NCBI RefSeq assembly: GCF_014652695.1
Contig: NZ_BMZH01000007.1
Location: 1 to 64,000 of the forward strand
DNA: 64,000 nucleotides
Origin: Algimonas arctica
GTDB taxonomy: Bacteria > Pseudomonadota > Alphaproteobacteria > Caulobacterales > Maricaulaceae
Reading direction: 5' to 3'
Of this stretch, positions 42,270 to 51,246 are shown one piece after another. A program made the position numbers and the translations under genes. Numbering within the stretch: position 1 is the stretch's first letter; every line of letters starts with the position of its first letter. The notes under the pieces are model-generated. The model saw only the letters and a program-made list of their open reading frames with translations, was not told the DNA's origin and did no database searches.

Positions 42270-44183
42270 GACGGCGCGTTCATCGGCGCGGTCCAACAGA
42301 GCACGACTAAGCATTTTGGTCAGGTCCTCGCCAAACCGCTCTGCCGCTTGCCCATCCCACGCCGAGCGGACGCCTTCGATCAATTCTGGGCGTTGTTTAT
42401 TGATGGCTTGGTCGATGCGTTTTTCTGTCAGGACTTGTCGGGCCACAACAGGGACTTTGGCGCTACGGAAGCGACCGGACAGCGCCTTTTTGCCGTAGAA
42501 AAAACTGCCGCCCGCAACCGCTCCACCAATTAACAGGCCGAGCGGGTTCATCAGCAGCGGTGCGAACAGGTTGGCATGTGCGAGCAGCGCGCTGACGAGG
42601 ATCGCTGCCAGGGTCGTGCCGAGCAACGCCGTATCTGTTTCTAAGTGACCAATCGACGGGGCCGTCAGGCTTAGCCCTTCGAGGTGTTGGCTGACATGGC
42701 TCGAATCATCCAAGCTGAGCACCATCGCGGGGAGGCCATGTTCACGGCAGAGCGGATCCGTGATCGTCTCGATCTCACGCTGCAATCCGGCGAACCAGCG
42801 GCCGATGACGGGTTTCAGTTTCGCTTGGGCTGTGTCGGACCGGAGCCAATCTGCGACAGACTTGGTGAGCGCTGCTTCGACCTGATCCAAGGACGCGATA
42901 TGACCTGCGCGCCATTCGCGGAACGCGGGTTTGATACAATCCTCTGTGAGCCCGTCCACCAGTGCCGGGGCGAGCGTTTCACCGAGCGTACGCGCTGCCG
43001 CGTTGGCGCGCTGCGCGACCTCGCCGTCCGGTTCCATCAAAGCGCTGACTTCGTTCTTAAAACTATCATGGAGGAATTCGAACCGCCCGAGCCACGCCAA
43101 TCCACGCGAAATGGCGAATTCGGGCTCTGCGCCGCGGATGACGCGGGCTTTCGGGAAGGCGGCTTTGGTCGCCGGAAGGACGAGCGGCAACCGCGAGGCT
43201 CCGCCGGTCAGCAACACTGTGTCAGGGTCGCGCCCGCCGAGCCGGTCAATTGTTTCGCGCAAGGCAAAATCAAACGCTTTGCGCCAGCTATAACCTTGCA
43301 AAGCGTCGAGCGGTTTGGACAAAATTGCGTCGGCATCGGTTTTATCGATCCGGATTTCGAACAATAGTCTGTCCCCGGAATCAGTTTTGATCGGCAGGCG
43401 GCGGATCATCTCGACGGGTTTATCCTCACCCGTGAAATAGGCTTCCTTGGCTTCGCGGCACCAATATTCCAAAATGGGACGATAGGACGGGTGGCTCTTG
43501 AGAAGCGCGTCAATCTGCTCTCGCTGCGGTTGGCGCGCGAGGTTGCGCTCAAAGATTTCAGTGTCCAGCAAGCCAGAGCCAAGGATATTATGACCGACAT
43601 CATCCGTTTCCAAATTACGGCAATAGGTGAAGTCCGATGTGGAGCTGCCAATATCGACGATCAGGACGGTGGCGCGGGCATCGTCCATCGACAGATAACC
43701 TTGTTCTAGCGCGGTCATGAGCGCAGCGCGAGATTCAGAGACGATACGCGCTTGGCTCAGCCCCGCGGCTTTGACGAAGAGGTTGCGATAATGCGTCCGG
43801 ACGTCGGGTCCCCAACCCGACGGGCAGCCAATCATGAAATGGCTTTCTTTGGGTCCCCGTAGTGAGCCGTCATCCGTGAGCCCTTGGATCAAGGCTTTGG
43901 TGAACAACGTTAAGGGTTCGCGCACGTCGGGCGCGTCCAAATCGGATGATTTGAACTTGGCCCAGATTTTGGCGTCAGAGATCGTCAGGGCTTCGGCGCC
44001 GATCCGGATGATGGGTTTTCCACGTCCTTCTTTGGACACCGCCGTGACGACGCTGCGGGTGCCGCGATATTCGAGAATTTCCGGTTCGGCATGGCCCTGC
44101 GCAAAGGCGCGCGCGAGGGCCGTTTCGCCGTGGCCGAGGTCAAACCCGACGAATTCAATGTCTTTGCGGCTCTTATTGGTCAT
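42255..44183 (-). CDS. Hsp70/actin-fold ATPase with C-terminal membrane segment
   Basis: A 642-residue protein. The N-terminal 400 residues carry the Hsp70/actin nucleotide-binding pattern: phosphate-1 loop GFDLGHGETALA, phosphate-2 VLIVDIGSSTSDFT and adenosine motif VLLTGGASRLPLV. There is no DnaK-type substrate-binding beta domain. Instead a helical region leads to two adjacent hydrophobic stretches (about 515-563, LLGTTLAAILVSALLAH and LLIGGAVAGGSFFYG) and a 78-residue helical tail. The start at 44183 overlaps the stop of the upstream membrane-protein gene (ATGA), so the two are translationally coupled. I know no function for this combination; a membrane-tethered chaperone or filament-like ATPase is an inference. 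Confidence 0.75.
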   Translation of the reverse strand: MTNKSRKDIEFVGFDLGHGETALARAFAQGHAEPEILEYRGTRSVVTAVSKEGRGKPIIRIGAEALTISDAKIWAKFKSSDLDAPDVREPLTLFTKALIQGLTDDGSLRGPKESHFMIGCPSGWGPDVRTHYRNLFVKAAGLSQARIVSESRAALMTALEQGYLSMDDARATVLIVDIGSSTSDFTYCRNLETDDVGHNILGSGLLDTEIFERNLARQPQREQIDALLKSHPSYRPILEYWCREAKEAYFTGEDKPVEMIRRLPIKTDSGDRLLFEIRIDKTDADAILSKPLDALQGYSWRKAFDFALRETIDRLGGRDPDTVLLTGGASRLPLVLPATKAAFPKARVIRGAEPEFAISRGLAWLGRFEFLHDSFKNEVSALMEPDGEVAQRANAAARTLGETLAPALVDGLTEDCIKPAFREWRAGHIASLDQVEAALTKSVADWLRSDTAQAKLKPVIGRWFAGLQREIETITDPLCREHGLPAMVLSLDDSSHVSQHLEGLSLTAPSIGHLETDTALLGTTLAAILVSALLAHANLFAPLLMNPLGLLIGGAVAGGSFFYGKKALSGRFRSAKVPVVARQVLTEKRIDQAINKQRPELIEGVRSAWDGQAAERFGEDLTKMLSRALLDRADERAVLFLI

Positions 44184-45112
44184 GACCGGCGCACCCACAC
44201 AGTGCCGCGTCGAATAACGCGACCGTCTTCTGTGACGATGGCGGGGGCGGCGGTTTGCATGTCGGGTTTTCCGTCAGAATTACCCGGGACTGGCAGACGG
44301 TCAAACCAGTCTGCGGAGGTTTTGGAATAGTCGACCTGTTTGAGGCCCGCGCCAGCCATTAGGCTTGGCAATTCGCGCCGCGCGAGTTCCAGCGCGTAAT
44401 GCGAGTCATCGGCCCGACCTGCTTCGAGCAGCCCTTGCAATAGCGCGGTCAGCCGCGTGTCGTCATGCCAATGGGTTTCGGGTGTGGGGGCGGACAGGCG
44501 CAGCAAAATATGGTCCGCTGTTTTCAGCGCGTCCGTCACTTGCGAGATCAGCCCCGCCGGATCGAGACGCACGACGGCGGACGCGCGGCGGGTTCGCCCT
44601 GTGCCGTCCGTAATTGTCTTGGGTTTTGGCCAGAACGGCAGACGCGAGAGGTTTAACGTCGAGACGGCGTGTAATCCGGCCAAGGCCGCAGCACCCCAGA
44701 CGGCCAAACCAACGCCTTGCAATAATCCGGCTGTGCCGAGCAGTCCTGCGCCAACATAAAAAAGCGACGGGCGCAGGCTGATTTTAAATCCCGGAGCTTT
44801 CGCGACTTCGTCCCAGACGATGTCGGCATGACTGGCGCGGTCGATCAGTCCGGTTCCGGATTTAACAATTTCCACGAGCCATTGCCCGGCGCGCTGAAGG
44901 GCCGGGTCCGTCGTCGACCGCGCATAGCGGGCCGCCGTTTGGTCCAGCACGCGCCTGACCGCGCCAACCGCTTGGGCGGGCGTGTCGCGATCGGTGAGTT
45001 GCAGGTCGCCGACTTCGCGCGCGAAATGCTGCGATAGCGACAGCGCAGGGAGTTTGGGATCAGTAGTCACACGCAGGATGTCGGGTTGAGGGTCACAAGT
45101 GTCAAGCGGCAT
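44180..45112 (-). CDS. Membrane protein coupled to the Hsp70-like ATPase
   Basis: A 310-residue protein from MPLDTCDPQPD, not assigned to a family. It has an N-terminal helical region with LSLSQHFAREVGDLQL, a hydrophobic hairpin at about 116-150 (LFYVGAGLLGTAGLLQGVG, VWGAAALAGLHAV) and a C-terminal part with ETHWHDDTRLTALLQGLLE and ending WVRRS. The hydrophobic hairpin mirrors the one in the downstream ATPase. The frame is open to 45256, but the start at 45112 is chosen because the upstream 48 residues overlap the divergent promoter and look random. The stop overlaps the ATPase start by 4 bases. Confidence 0.65.
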   Translation of the reverse strand: MPLDTCDPQPDILRVTTDPKLPALSLSQHFAREVGDLQLTDRDTPAQAVGAVRRVLDQTAARYARSTTDPALQRAGQWLVEIVKSGTGLIDRASHADIVWDEVAKAPGFKISLRPSLFYVGAGLLGTAGLLQGVGLAVWGAAALAGLHAVSTLNLSRLPFWPKPKTITDGTGRTRRASAVVRLDPAGLISQVTDALKTADHILLRLSAPTPETHWHDDTRLTALLQGLLEAGRADDSHYALELARRELPSLMAGAGLKQVDYSKTSADWFDRLPVPGNSDGKPDMQTAAPAIVTEDGRVIRRGTVWVRRS

Positions 45113-45197
45113 GGAACAGTCGAAGCGGTCCGGACGTTGATATAGCACTGACGCCCTTTCGGGGTCGAAACGGACAAACAACAGAGAGGAAATACGC

Positions 45198-45635
45198 ATG
45201 ACCAATGATATTGATGTTTTGAACACAGTAACAAAGACGCTGATCGATAGCCGCAAGGGTTATGAAACCTGCTGCAAAGTGGTTGACGACAGTTATGCGC
45301 TTAAAAGCAATTTTCAGGAGCGCGCGCAGCGTCGCCTGCTTTTGATTGAAGAATTTCAATCCGCCGTGGGCGCGCTTGGCGGTGAGGCTGTGACCACAGG
45401 GTCCGTCGCCGGTAAAGCCCACCGGGCGTGGACGTCCTTTACATCGCTTTTCGCAGATGATGAGAAGGCTGCCGCTGAAGCCCTGGATGACGGCGAAGAG
45501 TTCTTGGCCGACAAAATTGAAGACCAACTCAGCAAGTCTGACTTAAATCTCAAAACGCGCGCCTTGCTCACGAAAGCTTATGCAGATGCGCGAGACGGCG
45601 AAAACTTCGCCGATATGTTGGAAAAAGTCTTATAA
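45198..45635 (+). CDS. PA2169/DUF2383 family four-helix protein
   Basis: A 145-residue ferritin-like four-helix-bundle protein of the DUF2383/PA2169 family. It has VLNTVTKTLIDSRKGYETCC, FQERAQRRLLLIEEFQSAV and GGEAVTTGSVAGKAHRAW, then a helix with AEALDDGEEFLADKIEDQL. The function of the family is not established. GAGAGGA lies well placed before the ATG at 45198. It is divergent from the Hsp70-like operon and ends with a strong terminator. Confidence 0.9.
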   Translation: MTNDIDVLNTVTKTLIDSRKGYETCCKVVDDSYALKSNFQERAQRRLLLIEEFQSAVGALGGEAVTTGSVAGKAHRAWTSFTSLFADDEKAAAEALDDGEEFLADKIEDQLSKSDLNLKTRALLTKAYADARDGENFADMLEKVL

Positions 45636-45656
45636 TTGACACGTCAACTAACTTTC

Positions 45657-45683
45657 AGGCCGCTCTTCGGAGCGGCCTTTTTT
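45657..45683 (+). terminator. Intrinsic terminator after the DUF2383 gene
   Basis: AGGCCGCTC (45657-45665) pairs with GAGCGGCCT (45670-45678) around a TTCG tetraloop and is followed by T residues to 45683. It is a strong rho-independent terminator. Confidence 0.94.
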
Positions 45684-45693
45684 GTGCGCGCTT

Positions 45694-45939
45694 TTAAGAT
45701 TGAATAAGGGCCAGTTTTTCAGAACGCCGTAATTGTTTGATCGCATATTCCCGTTTGGACGCGGTGGATCGGCAATCTGCGGGTTCTGAGTAAATCATGG
45801 CGACGGGGCGACGGGCTTTCGTATATTTTGCACCGCGCCCCGCGTTATGGGTCGCCAGCCGCGCCACCGCATCCTTGGCGATCCCCGTATAAAGGGAGCC
45901 ATCCGCACAGCGCAGCATATAAACGGTCCAATCCGACAT
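45694..45939 (-). CDS. GIY-YIG domain protein (UPF0213/YhbQ type)
   Basis: An 81-residue GIY-YIG protein, with WTVYMLRCADGSLYTGIAKDA (the two motif strands, YxL and YTG, split by normal spacing), THNAGRGAKYTKARRPV and the Glu-containing helix ASKREYAIKQLRRSEK. This is the widespread YhbQ subtype. It is distinct from the GIY-YIG gene near 13.4 kb, and no REP-like repeats flank it. It begins 23 bases after the M28 peptidase stop on the same strand. Confidence 0.9.
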   Translation of the reverse strand: MSDWTVYMLRCADGSLYTGIAKDAVARLATHNAGRGAKYTKARRPVAMIYSEPADCRSTASKREYAIKQLRRSEKLALIQS

Positions 45940-45962
45940 AGCGCCTGTGTGACCGGGCGGTC

Positions 45963-46910
45963 TTAAGGCTCCGTTATGGCGGGCGCTGTGCGAGGTTTGG
46001 CGATTGCGTCGAGATTATCGTCCAGCACATGCGCCATATTCACCGCAAGTTGCACAGCCGCGTGATAGCGTGCGACCGGGATCGTCGCGAACTCATCCGT
46101 GGTTTGATGATAATACGGGTGATCTTCGACGCCAAAATAAACGAACGGAATACCAACCGAATGAAACGCGCCGTGATCCGATTGCATCGTCCAATTATTC
46201 ATCCCGTCTTGGGGACGGTCATGTCCAAAACGGACTTCGATATCGACGGTTTCTGCGGCCTGTTCGACTAAGGGTTTGAGCGCAGGCGTATGGTGCGCCC
46301 CTGCCATATAAATCACGCCGTCCGCATTCTGAGCGATCATATCTAAGTTGAAATTGACGCGTGGTCGGTCATCCAATTGCGTGTCGACATAATCGCCCGC
46401 GCCGGCCAAACCGCCTTCTTCCGTATCCAGCCAGCTTATCCGGACTTCATGCTCGGGCGGGTTTGCGCGGAAGCTTTTTAGGATCGCCAGCAAGGCGCCG
46501 ACGCCGGACGCATTATCGTCGGCGCCGTTAAAGATCGCATCACCCTGCACACCGAGATGATCGAAATGAGCGGTGATTTCGAGGATCGGTCCGCCGGGTG
46601 TTTTGCCCGGAACGGTCACGGTGAGGTTCGTGCCGACGGCCTCGAACGTATCGCCATTTCGCTGGGTCACGGGGCGAGCGAAACTATACGCCTTGGGCGC
46701 AACGCCGCCGTTTAGTTTGGCCGCTTGATCCGCAATATAAAGGCGCGCCTTGGTATTACCGTCTGTCCCGGCGCGTCGCCCTTGCATATCGTCCGCTGAC
46801 AAGACGCGCATAACCTTTGTGGCGAGCTTTATGTCTGCTTTTGGGGACGGTTCTGCCGGAGAGCAGGCAACGATAAGGGCAGCCGAAACTGCAAGCCAAG
46901 ACTGTTTCAT
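45963..46910 (-). CDS. M28 family zinc aminopeptidase lipoprotein
   Basis: A 315-residue exported peptidase with a lipoprotein signal (MKQSWLAVSAALIVAC). Dizinc ligands are seen in EITAHFDHLG (His and Asp), FNGADDNASGVGALL (bridging Asp), WLDTEEGGLAGA (catalytic Glu pair), NLDMIAQN (Asp) and YHQTTDEF (His). It acts on peptides in the periplasm. It is last in a tight four-gene operon with the M19 dipeptidase (8-base gap), the Rieske oxygenase and the galM-like gene. Confidence 0.9.
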   Translation of the reverse strand: MKQSWLAVSAALIVACSPAEPSPKADIKLATKVMRVLSADDMQGRRAGTDGNTKARLYIADQAAKLNGGVAPKAYSFARPVTQRNGDTFEAVGTNLTVTVPGKTPGGPILEITAHFDHLGVQGDAIFNGADDNASGVGALLAILKSFRANPPEHEVRISWLDTEEGGLAGAGDYVDTQLDDRPRVNFNLDMIAQNADGVIYMAGAHHTPALKPLVEQAAETVDIEVRFGHDRPQDGMNNWTMQSDHGAFHSVGIPFVYFGVEDHPYYHQTTDEFATIPVARYHAAVQLAVNMAHVLDDNLDAIAKPRTAPAITEP

Positions 46911-46918
46911 GAGAGATC

Positions 46919-48076
46919 CTATTGCGGCAGTGAGGCAGCAAAGAAGCGCTGGACATTTTGCCCCATAATCGCGCGAATATCAGCCTCTGACACGTTCGCG
47001 TCTAACAATTGATGCGTGATGACGGCGAGCTGTGATGTATCAAACGCGGTGGTAACCGTGCCGTCATAATCAGACCCCAAAGCAACAGCTTCGACGCCCA
47101 TGAGTTCAACCGCGGACAGGATCGCTGAGGCGACACCCTCTGGCGTAATATCGCAGATCGCGCCTTCGAAATAGCCGATGCCGACAATCCCGCCGCGTTG
47201 CGAAATTTGGACCAGTACATCATCCGGTAAATTGCGTTGCTGGCTCGCGGTGCAATCGTCGCGGACGCCGCCGTGGCTTATAAAGACAGGTCCGGCTTCG
47301 GGCATCGCCAAGACATCACGGGACGTTTGTTCGGAGGCATGGGCGAGGTCGACGGCAATATTCAGCCGCCACATCTCGCGCACAGCATCAAAACCGAAAT
47401 CGGTCAGTCCGGCTTGGCTCAGCCCGTGAAGCGATCCGCCGAGTTCATTATCAAAGAAATGCTGCAGGCCCATGGCGCGATAGCCTTCATCGAACAGACG
47501 CTCGACATTTTCGATTTGCCCTTCAAGCGGATGCGCGCCTTCGGTCAAGAGTAAGCCGACGATGGTGCCGTCCGGTTGGTTGAGGTCTGCCGCTGTCCGG
47601 GCGATGACGAGATTATTCTTTGCTTTGGCTTCATATTTATTCAGACGTTGCGCTTGATAGGCGGCACGCTCGTAGAGAGACTGCCACGTCCGCATCGGCC
47701 AGAGTTGTCCGACGGCGACCAAGGTAATATTGTCAGGCGCGTCAGCTGAATTTTCAGCGAAGTTCAGACCGCGCGGCGCTTTCGTCACAGCGGAGAACAC
47801 CTGAAAATCAACACTGCCTTCGCGTAAACGCGGCAAATCAACATGGCCGCGGCTTTGGCGCTTCGTTGTGTCGCGCCGCCACATCAGGCTATCCGCGTGT
47901 AGATCAGCAACATAGAGCGTGTCGTGCAGGGCTTGTGCGGCGTCGCTCACCGGATAGGGACCGAGGTCAATAACCGTATTCATTTTTGCGTCCGTATTGG
48001 GCACAAAAATAAATTGAATATAGGCAAAGGCCGCAACTAGCAGGGCAAGTAGCCCGATCAAAATTTTCTTGAACAT
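46919..48076 (-). CDS. Membrane dipeptidase (M19 family)
   Basis: A 385-residue protein from MFKKILIGLLALLVAAFAYI, an N-terminal membrane anchor. The M19 domain carries YVADLHADSLMW (first zinc His-x-Asp), LTEGAHPLEGQIENVERLF, MGLQHFFDNELGGS, DLAHASEQTSRDVL, PVFISHGGVRD (zinc His) and ALGSDYDGTV (zinc-proximal Asp). Renal-dipeptidase-type enzymes cleave dipeptides, including D-residue ones. It begins 10 bases after the Rieske gene on the same strand. The frame is open upstream into that gene, but the anchor fixes the start. Confidence 0.92.
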   Translation of the reverse strand: MFKKILIGLLALLVAAFAYIQFIFVPNTDAKMNTVIDLGPYPVSDAAQALHDTLYVADLHADSLMWRRDTTKRQSRGHVDLPRLREGSVDFQVFSAVTKAPRGLNFAENSADAPDNITLVAVGQLWPMRTWQSLYERAAYQAQRLNKYEAKAKNNLVIARTAADLNQPDGTIVGLLLTEGAHPLEGQIENVERLFDEGYRAMGLQHFFDNELGGSLHGLSQAGLTDFGFDAVREMWRLNIAVDLAHASEQTSRDVLAMPEAGPVFISHGGVRDDCTASQQRNLPDDVLVQISQRGGIVGIGYFEGAICDITPEGVASAILSAVELMGVEAVALGSDYDGTVTTAFDTSQLAVITHQLLDANVSEADIRAIMGQNVQRFFAASLPQ

Positions 48077-48086
48077 GTGAGTCCCC

Positions 48087-49124
48087 CTAACTGCGCCAGC
48101 GCAGTGTTTTGGCTTTGACCGGATTGACGAAAGGCGCCCCAGTCTCATGCGATACCGCCCACGCTTTTTTGAGCTGGTGGTACCATTTGGCTTGTGTATC
48201 CGCGTCGTCGATCAGCATTAAATTTGGATCAAAACGAAGCCCTTGCGCTTGCAAGTCGACCATATCCGCGTCCTGTCTCAGGAAAGCCTTCGCCCCCCGT
48301 GCGAGGATCGGCGACAAGGTTTTGAACAGGCCGTGATCGGTGAAAAATAATTGGCGGATGCGCGTGTGGTCGGCGTCTTCGGGTGTCACCGCCGTAAAAC
48401 TTAATACCGTCTTATCGCCGACCGTGATTTGTTCGGTGCGGATACCGGGCAGTTGGAAAGTGATCTCAGTCACCGGTTTCCCGCCAAGCAATTTATAGGC
48501 TAGCGAATTTGACGATGGGCTATGCGCGGCCATAGCGAAACCGCGCTCTCGCGGCTCAAAGGCTTTGGCTTTTTCGTGCATGGAGGCCTCGGATCGCCAC
48601 CACCATTGTTTATGCACAAATGGACCATGCGCCGGGTCCATCAAGCCAATCACGGCGTGATCGACATGACAGTTGAGCCGGACGCCATCATCAATCACAG
48701 GCTTGGTGTCGACCAGCGGAAAGGCCGGTGGCGCGATGGGCGGCTCGCCTTGGAAGCGCTTGTCAGAACTGAACCAAACCCAGAGAATGTGATCTGTCTG
48801 CGCAATGGGGAAGGTCCGGACGCGAATACGATCGGGCTCGACCGGACTGTCGGCCGTGAGGGCGGGGATCTCTTGGCAGACGCCATCTTCCACGCCAAAA
48901 CGCCAGCCATGATAGGGACATTCGACCGTGCCGCCTTTGATGCAGCCTGCGGAAAACGGTGCCGCGCGGTGCGGACAAATATCACGCATGGCAAAATAGG
49001 TTCCATCATCGCGACGTCCCAGACAGATCGGCTCGCCCGCGATGATGACACGCAGTAAGCCGCTCTTAGGAATATCGCTGCGGATGGCGGCGAAATACCA
49101 AATATTTTGGACGAAATCACTCAT
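48087..49124 (-). CDS. Rieske [2Fe-2S] aromatic ring-hydroxylating oxygenase
   Basis: A 345-residue oxygenase alpha-subunit-like protein related to vanillate O-demethylase oxygenase. The Rieske motifs are CPHRAAPFSAGC and CPYHGW (2 Cys + 2 His). The mononuclear-iron domain has NCHVDHAVIGLMDPAHGPFVH, split by family spacing, with the His/His/Asp ligand pattern. A reductase partner is not in the window. ATGA-type 4-base overlap with the galM-like gene upstream and a 10-base gap to the M19 gene downstream place it inside an operon. The substrate is unknown. Confidence 0.9.
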   Translation of the reverse strand: MSDFVQNIWYFAAIRSDIPKSGLLRVIIAGEPICLGRRDDGTYFAMRDICPHRAAPFSAGCIKGGTVECPYHGWRFGVEDGVCQEIPALTADSPVEPDRIRVRTFPIAQTDHILWVWFSSDKRFQGEPPIAPPAFPLVDTKPVIDDGVRLNCHVDHAVIGLMDPAHGPFVHKQWWWRSEASMHEKAKAFEPRERGFAMAAHSPSSNSLAYKLLGGKPVTEITFQLPGIRTEQITVGDKTVLSFTAVTPEDADHTRIRQLFFTDHGLFKTLSPILARGAKAFLRQDADMVDLQAQGLRFDPNLMLIDDADTQAKWYHQLKKAWAVSHETGAPFVNPVKAKTLRWRS

Positions 49125-50230
49125 GGGGTGGCGTCATTCAGGGCTGCGGCCTCAAATCCTGGACCGTCAAACCGATAAATAATCGTGTGGCGATAAACCT
49201 CGCCGGGACGCAGGATTGTGTCTTCCCCGTCAACAGGTTGATTGATGGCATCGGGCGGATATTGCGGTTCCATCGCCAAGGCGGCGCGCGCGTTCATCCC
49301 CGCTACAGCGTCCAAGGATTCTCCGGAATAGATTTGCAGGCCGGGATAATCAGACAAAATCGTCACGCTGCGCATGCCATCTGTCAATTTCGCCATCTCG
49401 CGGAGACCGTCGCCCGGCACCAAGAGATTCACATCAATGAAGTCCGGTCCGATACGGCGGGGTGAGCGGAAATCATAAGGGGTCCCGTCAACTGCCGGGC
49501 TCATTCCCGTCGGAATGAGGTCCTCTCCCACTTCGGTATAGCGGTCGGCAGGCGATGAGAGCCGGAGCGTATCAAGCCGACGATCGAACAGGCCTGTTGG
49601 ATTCCAATAGCCATGCTGGCTCAAATTGACGGGGGTCGGTGCATCTGTGATCGCGATGAATGTTATTTGGAGTTCGTTGTCGCTCAACCGCGTTCGCAGC
49701 GTAACATCAAGGTTGCCCGGATACCCTTGATCCCCGGCGGGGGAGGTATGGCGGAAGACAAGCTCCTCGCCTTCTTGGGTGACGTCCCAAACTTGACGAT
49801 CGAACCCGTCGGGGCCGCTATGGAGCGCATGACCATTGTCATTATGGGCAATCGCGTAAGACTGACCGTCAATTGTAAACGCCGCCCCCCCGATCCGGTT
49901 CGCAACGCGGCCAATGATGCTGCCGAGATAGGGTCCTGCGCCTTGATAGGTTTCGGGTAGGTCGTGTTTCGCAAGGATATCAGTTCCATCGGGCAAGCGA
50001 ACGGAAATTAAATGCGCGCCAAATGGCAACCACGTTGCGGTTAAACCCGACGGGCTCGTCTGTAAGATCGGTGTCGTCATTCTGGGTCGCGTTTGCGTGA
50101 CTCTATCGGGCGCATCAACCTGCATCGTTGCAGCCTGTGCCTGCGACGACGTAGTCTTGTCCGAGCAGCCAGATTGAGTCATGATGGCCGCCAAGCAAGT
50201 AATCCAAAGAAGAGACAGAGGTTTGCCCAT
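49121..50230 (-). CDS. Aldose 1-epimerase (GalM-like), exported lipoprotein
   Basis: A 369-residue mutarotase with a lipoprotein signal (MGKPLSLLWITCLAAIMTQSGC). The galactose-mutarotase fold is seen in TATWLPFGAHLISVRLPD, GSIIGRVANRIGGAAF, HALHSGPDGFDRQVWDV (catalytic His), NLSQHGYWNPTG (His) and LAMEPQYPPDAIN (catalytic Glu). It is first in a four-gene operon. Its start codon overlaps head-to-head with that of the class II aldolase on the other strand (CATG at 50228-50231). AGGGG lies 5 bases before the ATG. Confidence 0.9.
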   Translation of the reverse strand: MGKPLSLLWITCLAAIMTQSGCSDKTTSSQAQAATMQVDAPDRVTQTRPRMTTPILQTSPSGLTATWLPFGAHLISVRLPDGTDILAKHDLPETYQGAGPYLGSIIGRVANRIGGAAFTIDGQSYAIAHNDNGHALHSGPDGFDRQVWDVTQEGEELVFRHTSPAGDQGYPGNLDVTLRTRLSDNELQITFIAITDAPTPVNLSQHGYWNPTGLFDRRLDTLRLSSPADRYTEVGEDLIPTGMSPAVDGTPYDFRSPRRIGPDFIDVNLLVPGDGLREMAKLTDGMRSVTILSDYPGLQIYSGESLDAVAGMNARAALAMEPQYPPDAINQPVDGEDTILRPGEVYRHTIIYRFDGPGFEAAALNDATP

Positions 50231-51089
50231 GAACGCCCCTACCAATAGCGATCAAATCCAACAAGCGATGGACGCGGCTCCGGGCTTTCTAATTCCTGAC
50301 CCGACACAGATCGACCGATTGGAGGGTAAAGTCTCGGCGGCGGAATGGCAGATTCGCAAGGATTTGGCGGCGACCTACCGTCTTATCGCCATGCACGGTT
50401 GGTCCGATCTGGTGTTCACCCATATTTCAGCGCGTCTTCCGGATGAGGCGAATGAAAAAGGCGAGATGGAACATCGATTTTTGATCAATCCCTACGGCGT
50501 CATGTTCGACGAAATGACAGCCTCGGCACTGGTGAAAATTGATATGAACGGTACGGTGAAACAAGACACGCCTTACTTCGTCAATCCGGCAGGCTTCACG
50601 ATCCACTCTGCTGTGCACATGGCGCGCGAAGACGCGCATTTCGTCATCCATGTCCACACCGCGAACGGCATGGCCGTGTCAGCCCAAAAGGGCGGGTTGA
50701 GACGCTACACGCAAATGTCGATGCAGGTTTATAATGATCTCGCTTATCATGATTATGAGGGCATTGCGTTGAACCTCGAAGAACGCGAGCGGATCGTCGC
50801 CAACCTCGGCACCAAGTCGCTATTGATGTTACGCAACCACGGCACACTGACCTGCGGGCCGAGTGCTGGCACGGCGTTTCTTCGCACATATTTCCTCGAA
50901 AACGCGTGTCGGGTCCAAATTCTCGCCCAAGCGGCGGGGACCGAAAACTTGATCGAAGAGCCGGAGGCGATGGGCGACCGGGTGTATCAGCAAGGCGCAG
51001 CCGCGTTCATGCCGGGCATGGGGGATAATCTCGTTTGGCCGGGCCTGATGCGTAAGCTGGCGCGAACGAACCCCGGGTTTGATCATTAG
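50229..51089 (+). CDS. Class II aldolase/adducin family protein
   Basis: A 286-residue protein from MNAPTNSDQIQQ. It has WQIRKDLAATYRLIAMHGW, DLVFTHISARLP, FLINPYGVMFDEMTASALVK, FTIHSAVHMAREDAHFVIHVH (zinc His residues of the aldolase fold, split by spacing) and LMLRNHGTLTCGPSAGTAF. The zinc-binding HxH...H pattern is retained, so an aldolase, epimerase or decarboxylase activity is possible. The group is very common in alphaproteobacteria without assigned substrates. AGAGG lies 7 bases before the ATG. Divergent from the galM-like operon with a 2-base overlap of start codons. Confidence 0.88.
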   Translation: MNAPTNSDQIQQAMDAAPGFLIPDPTQIDRLEGKVSAAEWQIRKDLAATYRLIAMHGWSDLVFTHISARLPDEANEKGEMEHRFLINPYGVMFDEMTASALVKIDMNGTVKQDTPYFVNPAGFTIHSAVHMAREDAHFVIHVHTANGMAVSAQKGGLRRYTQMSMQVYNDLAYHDYEGIALNLEERERIVANLGTKSLLMLRNHGTLTCGPSAGTAFLRTYFLENACRVQILAQAAGTENLIEEPEAMGDRVYQQGAAAFMPGMGDNLVWPGLMRKLARTNPGFDH

Positions 51090-51246
51090 GATTGATCAAA
51101 ACGCATGACGCTGCCTGAGCTGATGAAAAAGCGCAGCTGCTAATAGTGTTTCCTTAACGCTGGTCGGATTAGAACATAACGACTAGATGCATTTGAGCTT
51201 GGGTTGGGAGTGGAACTGGCGAGCGAGATTGAAGGTGGAGGATTTC

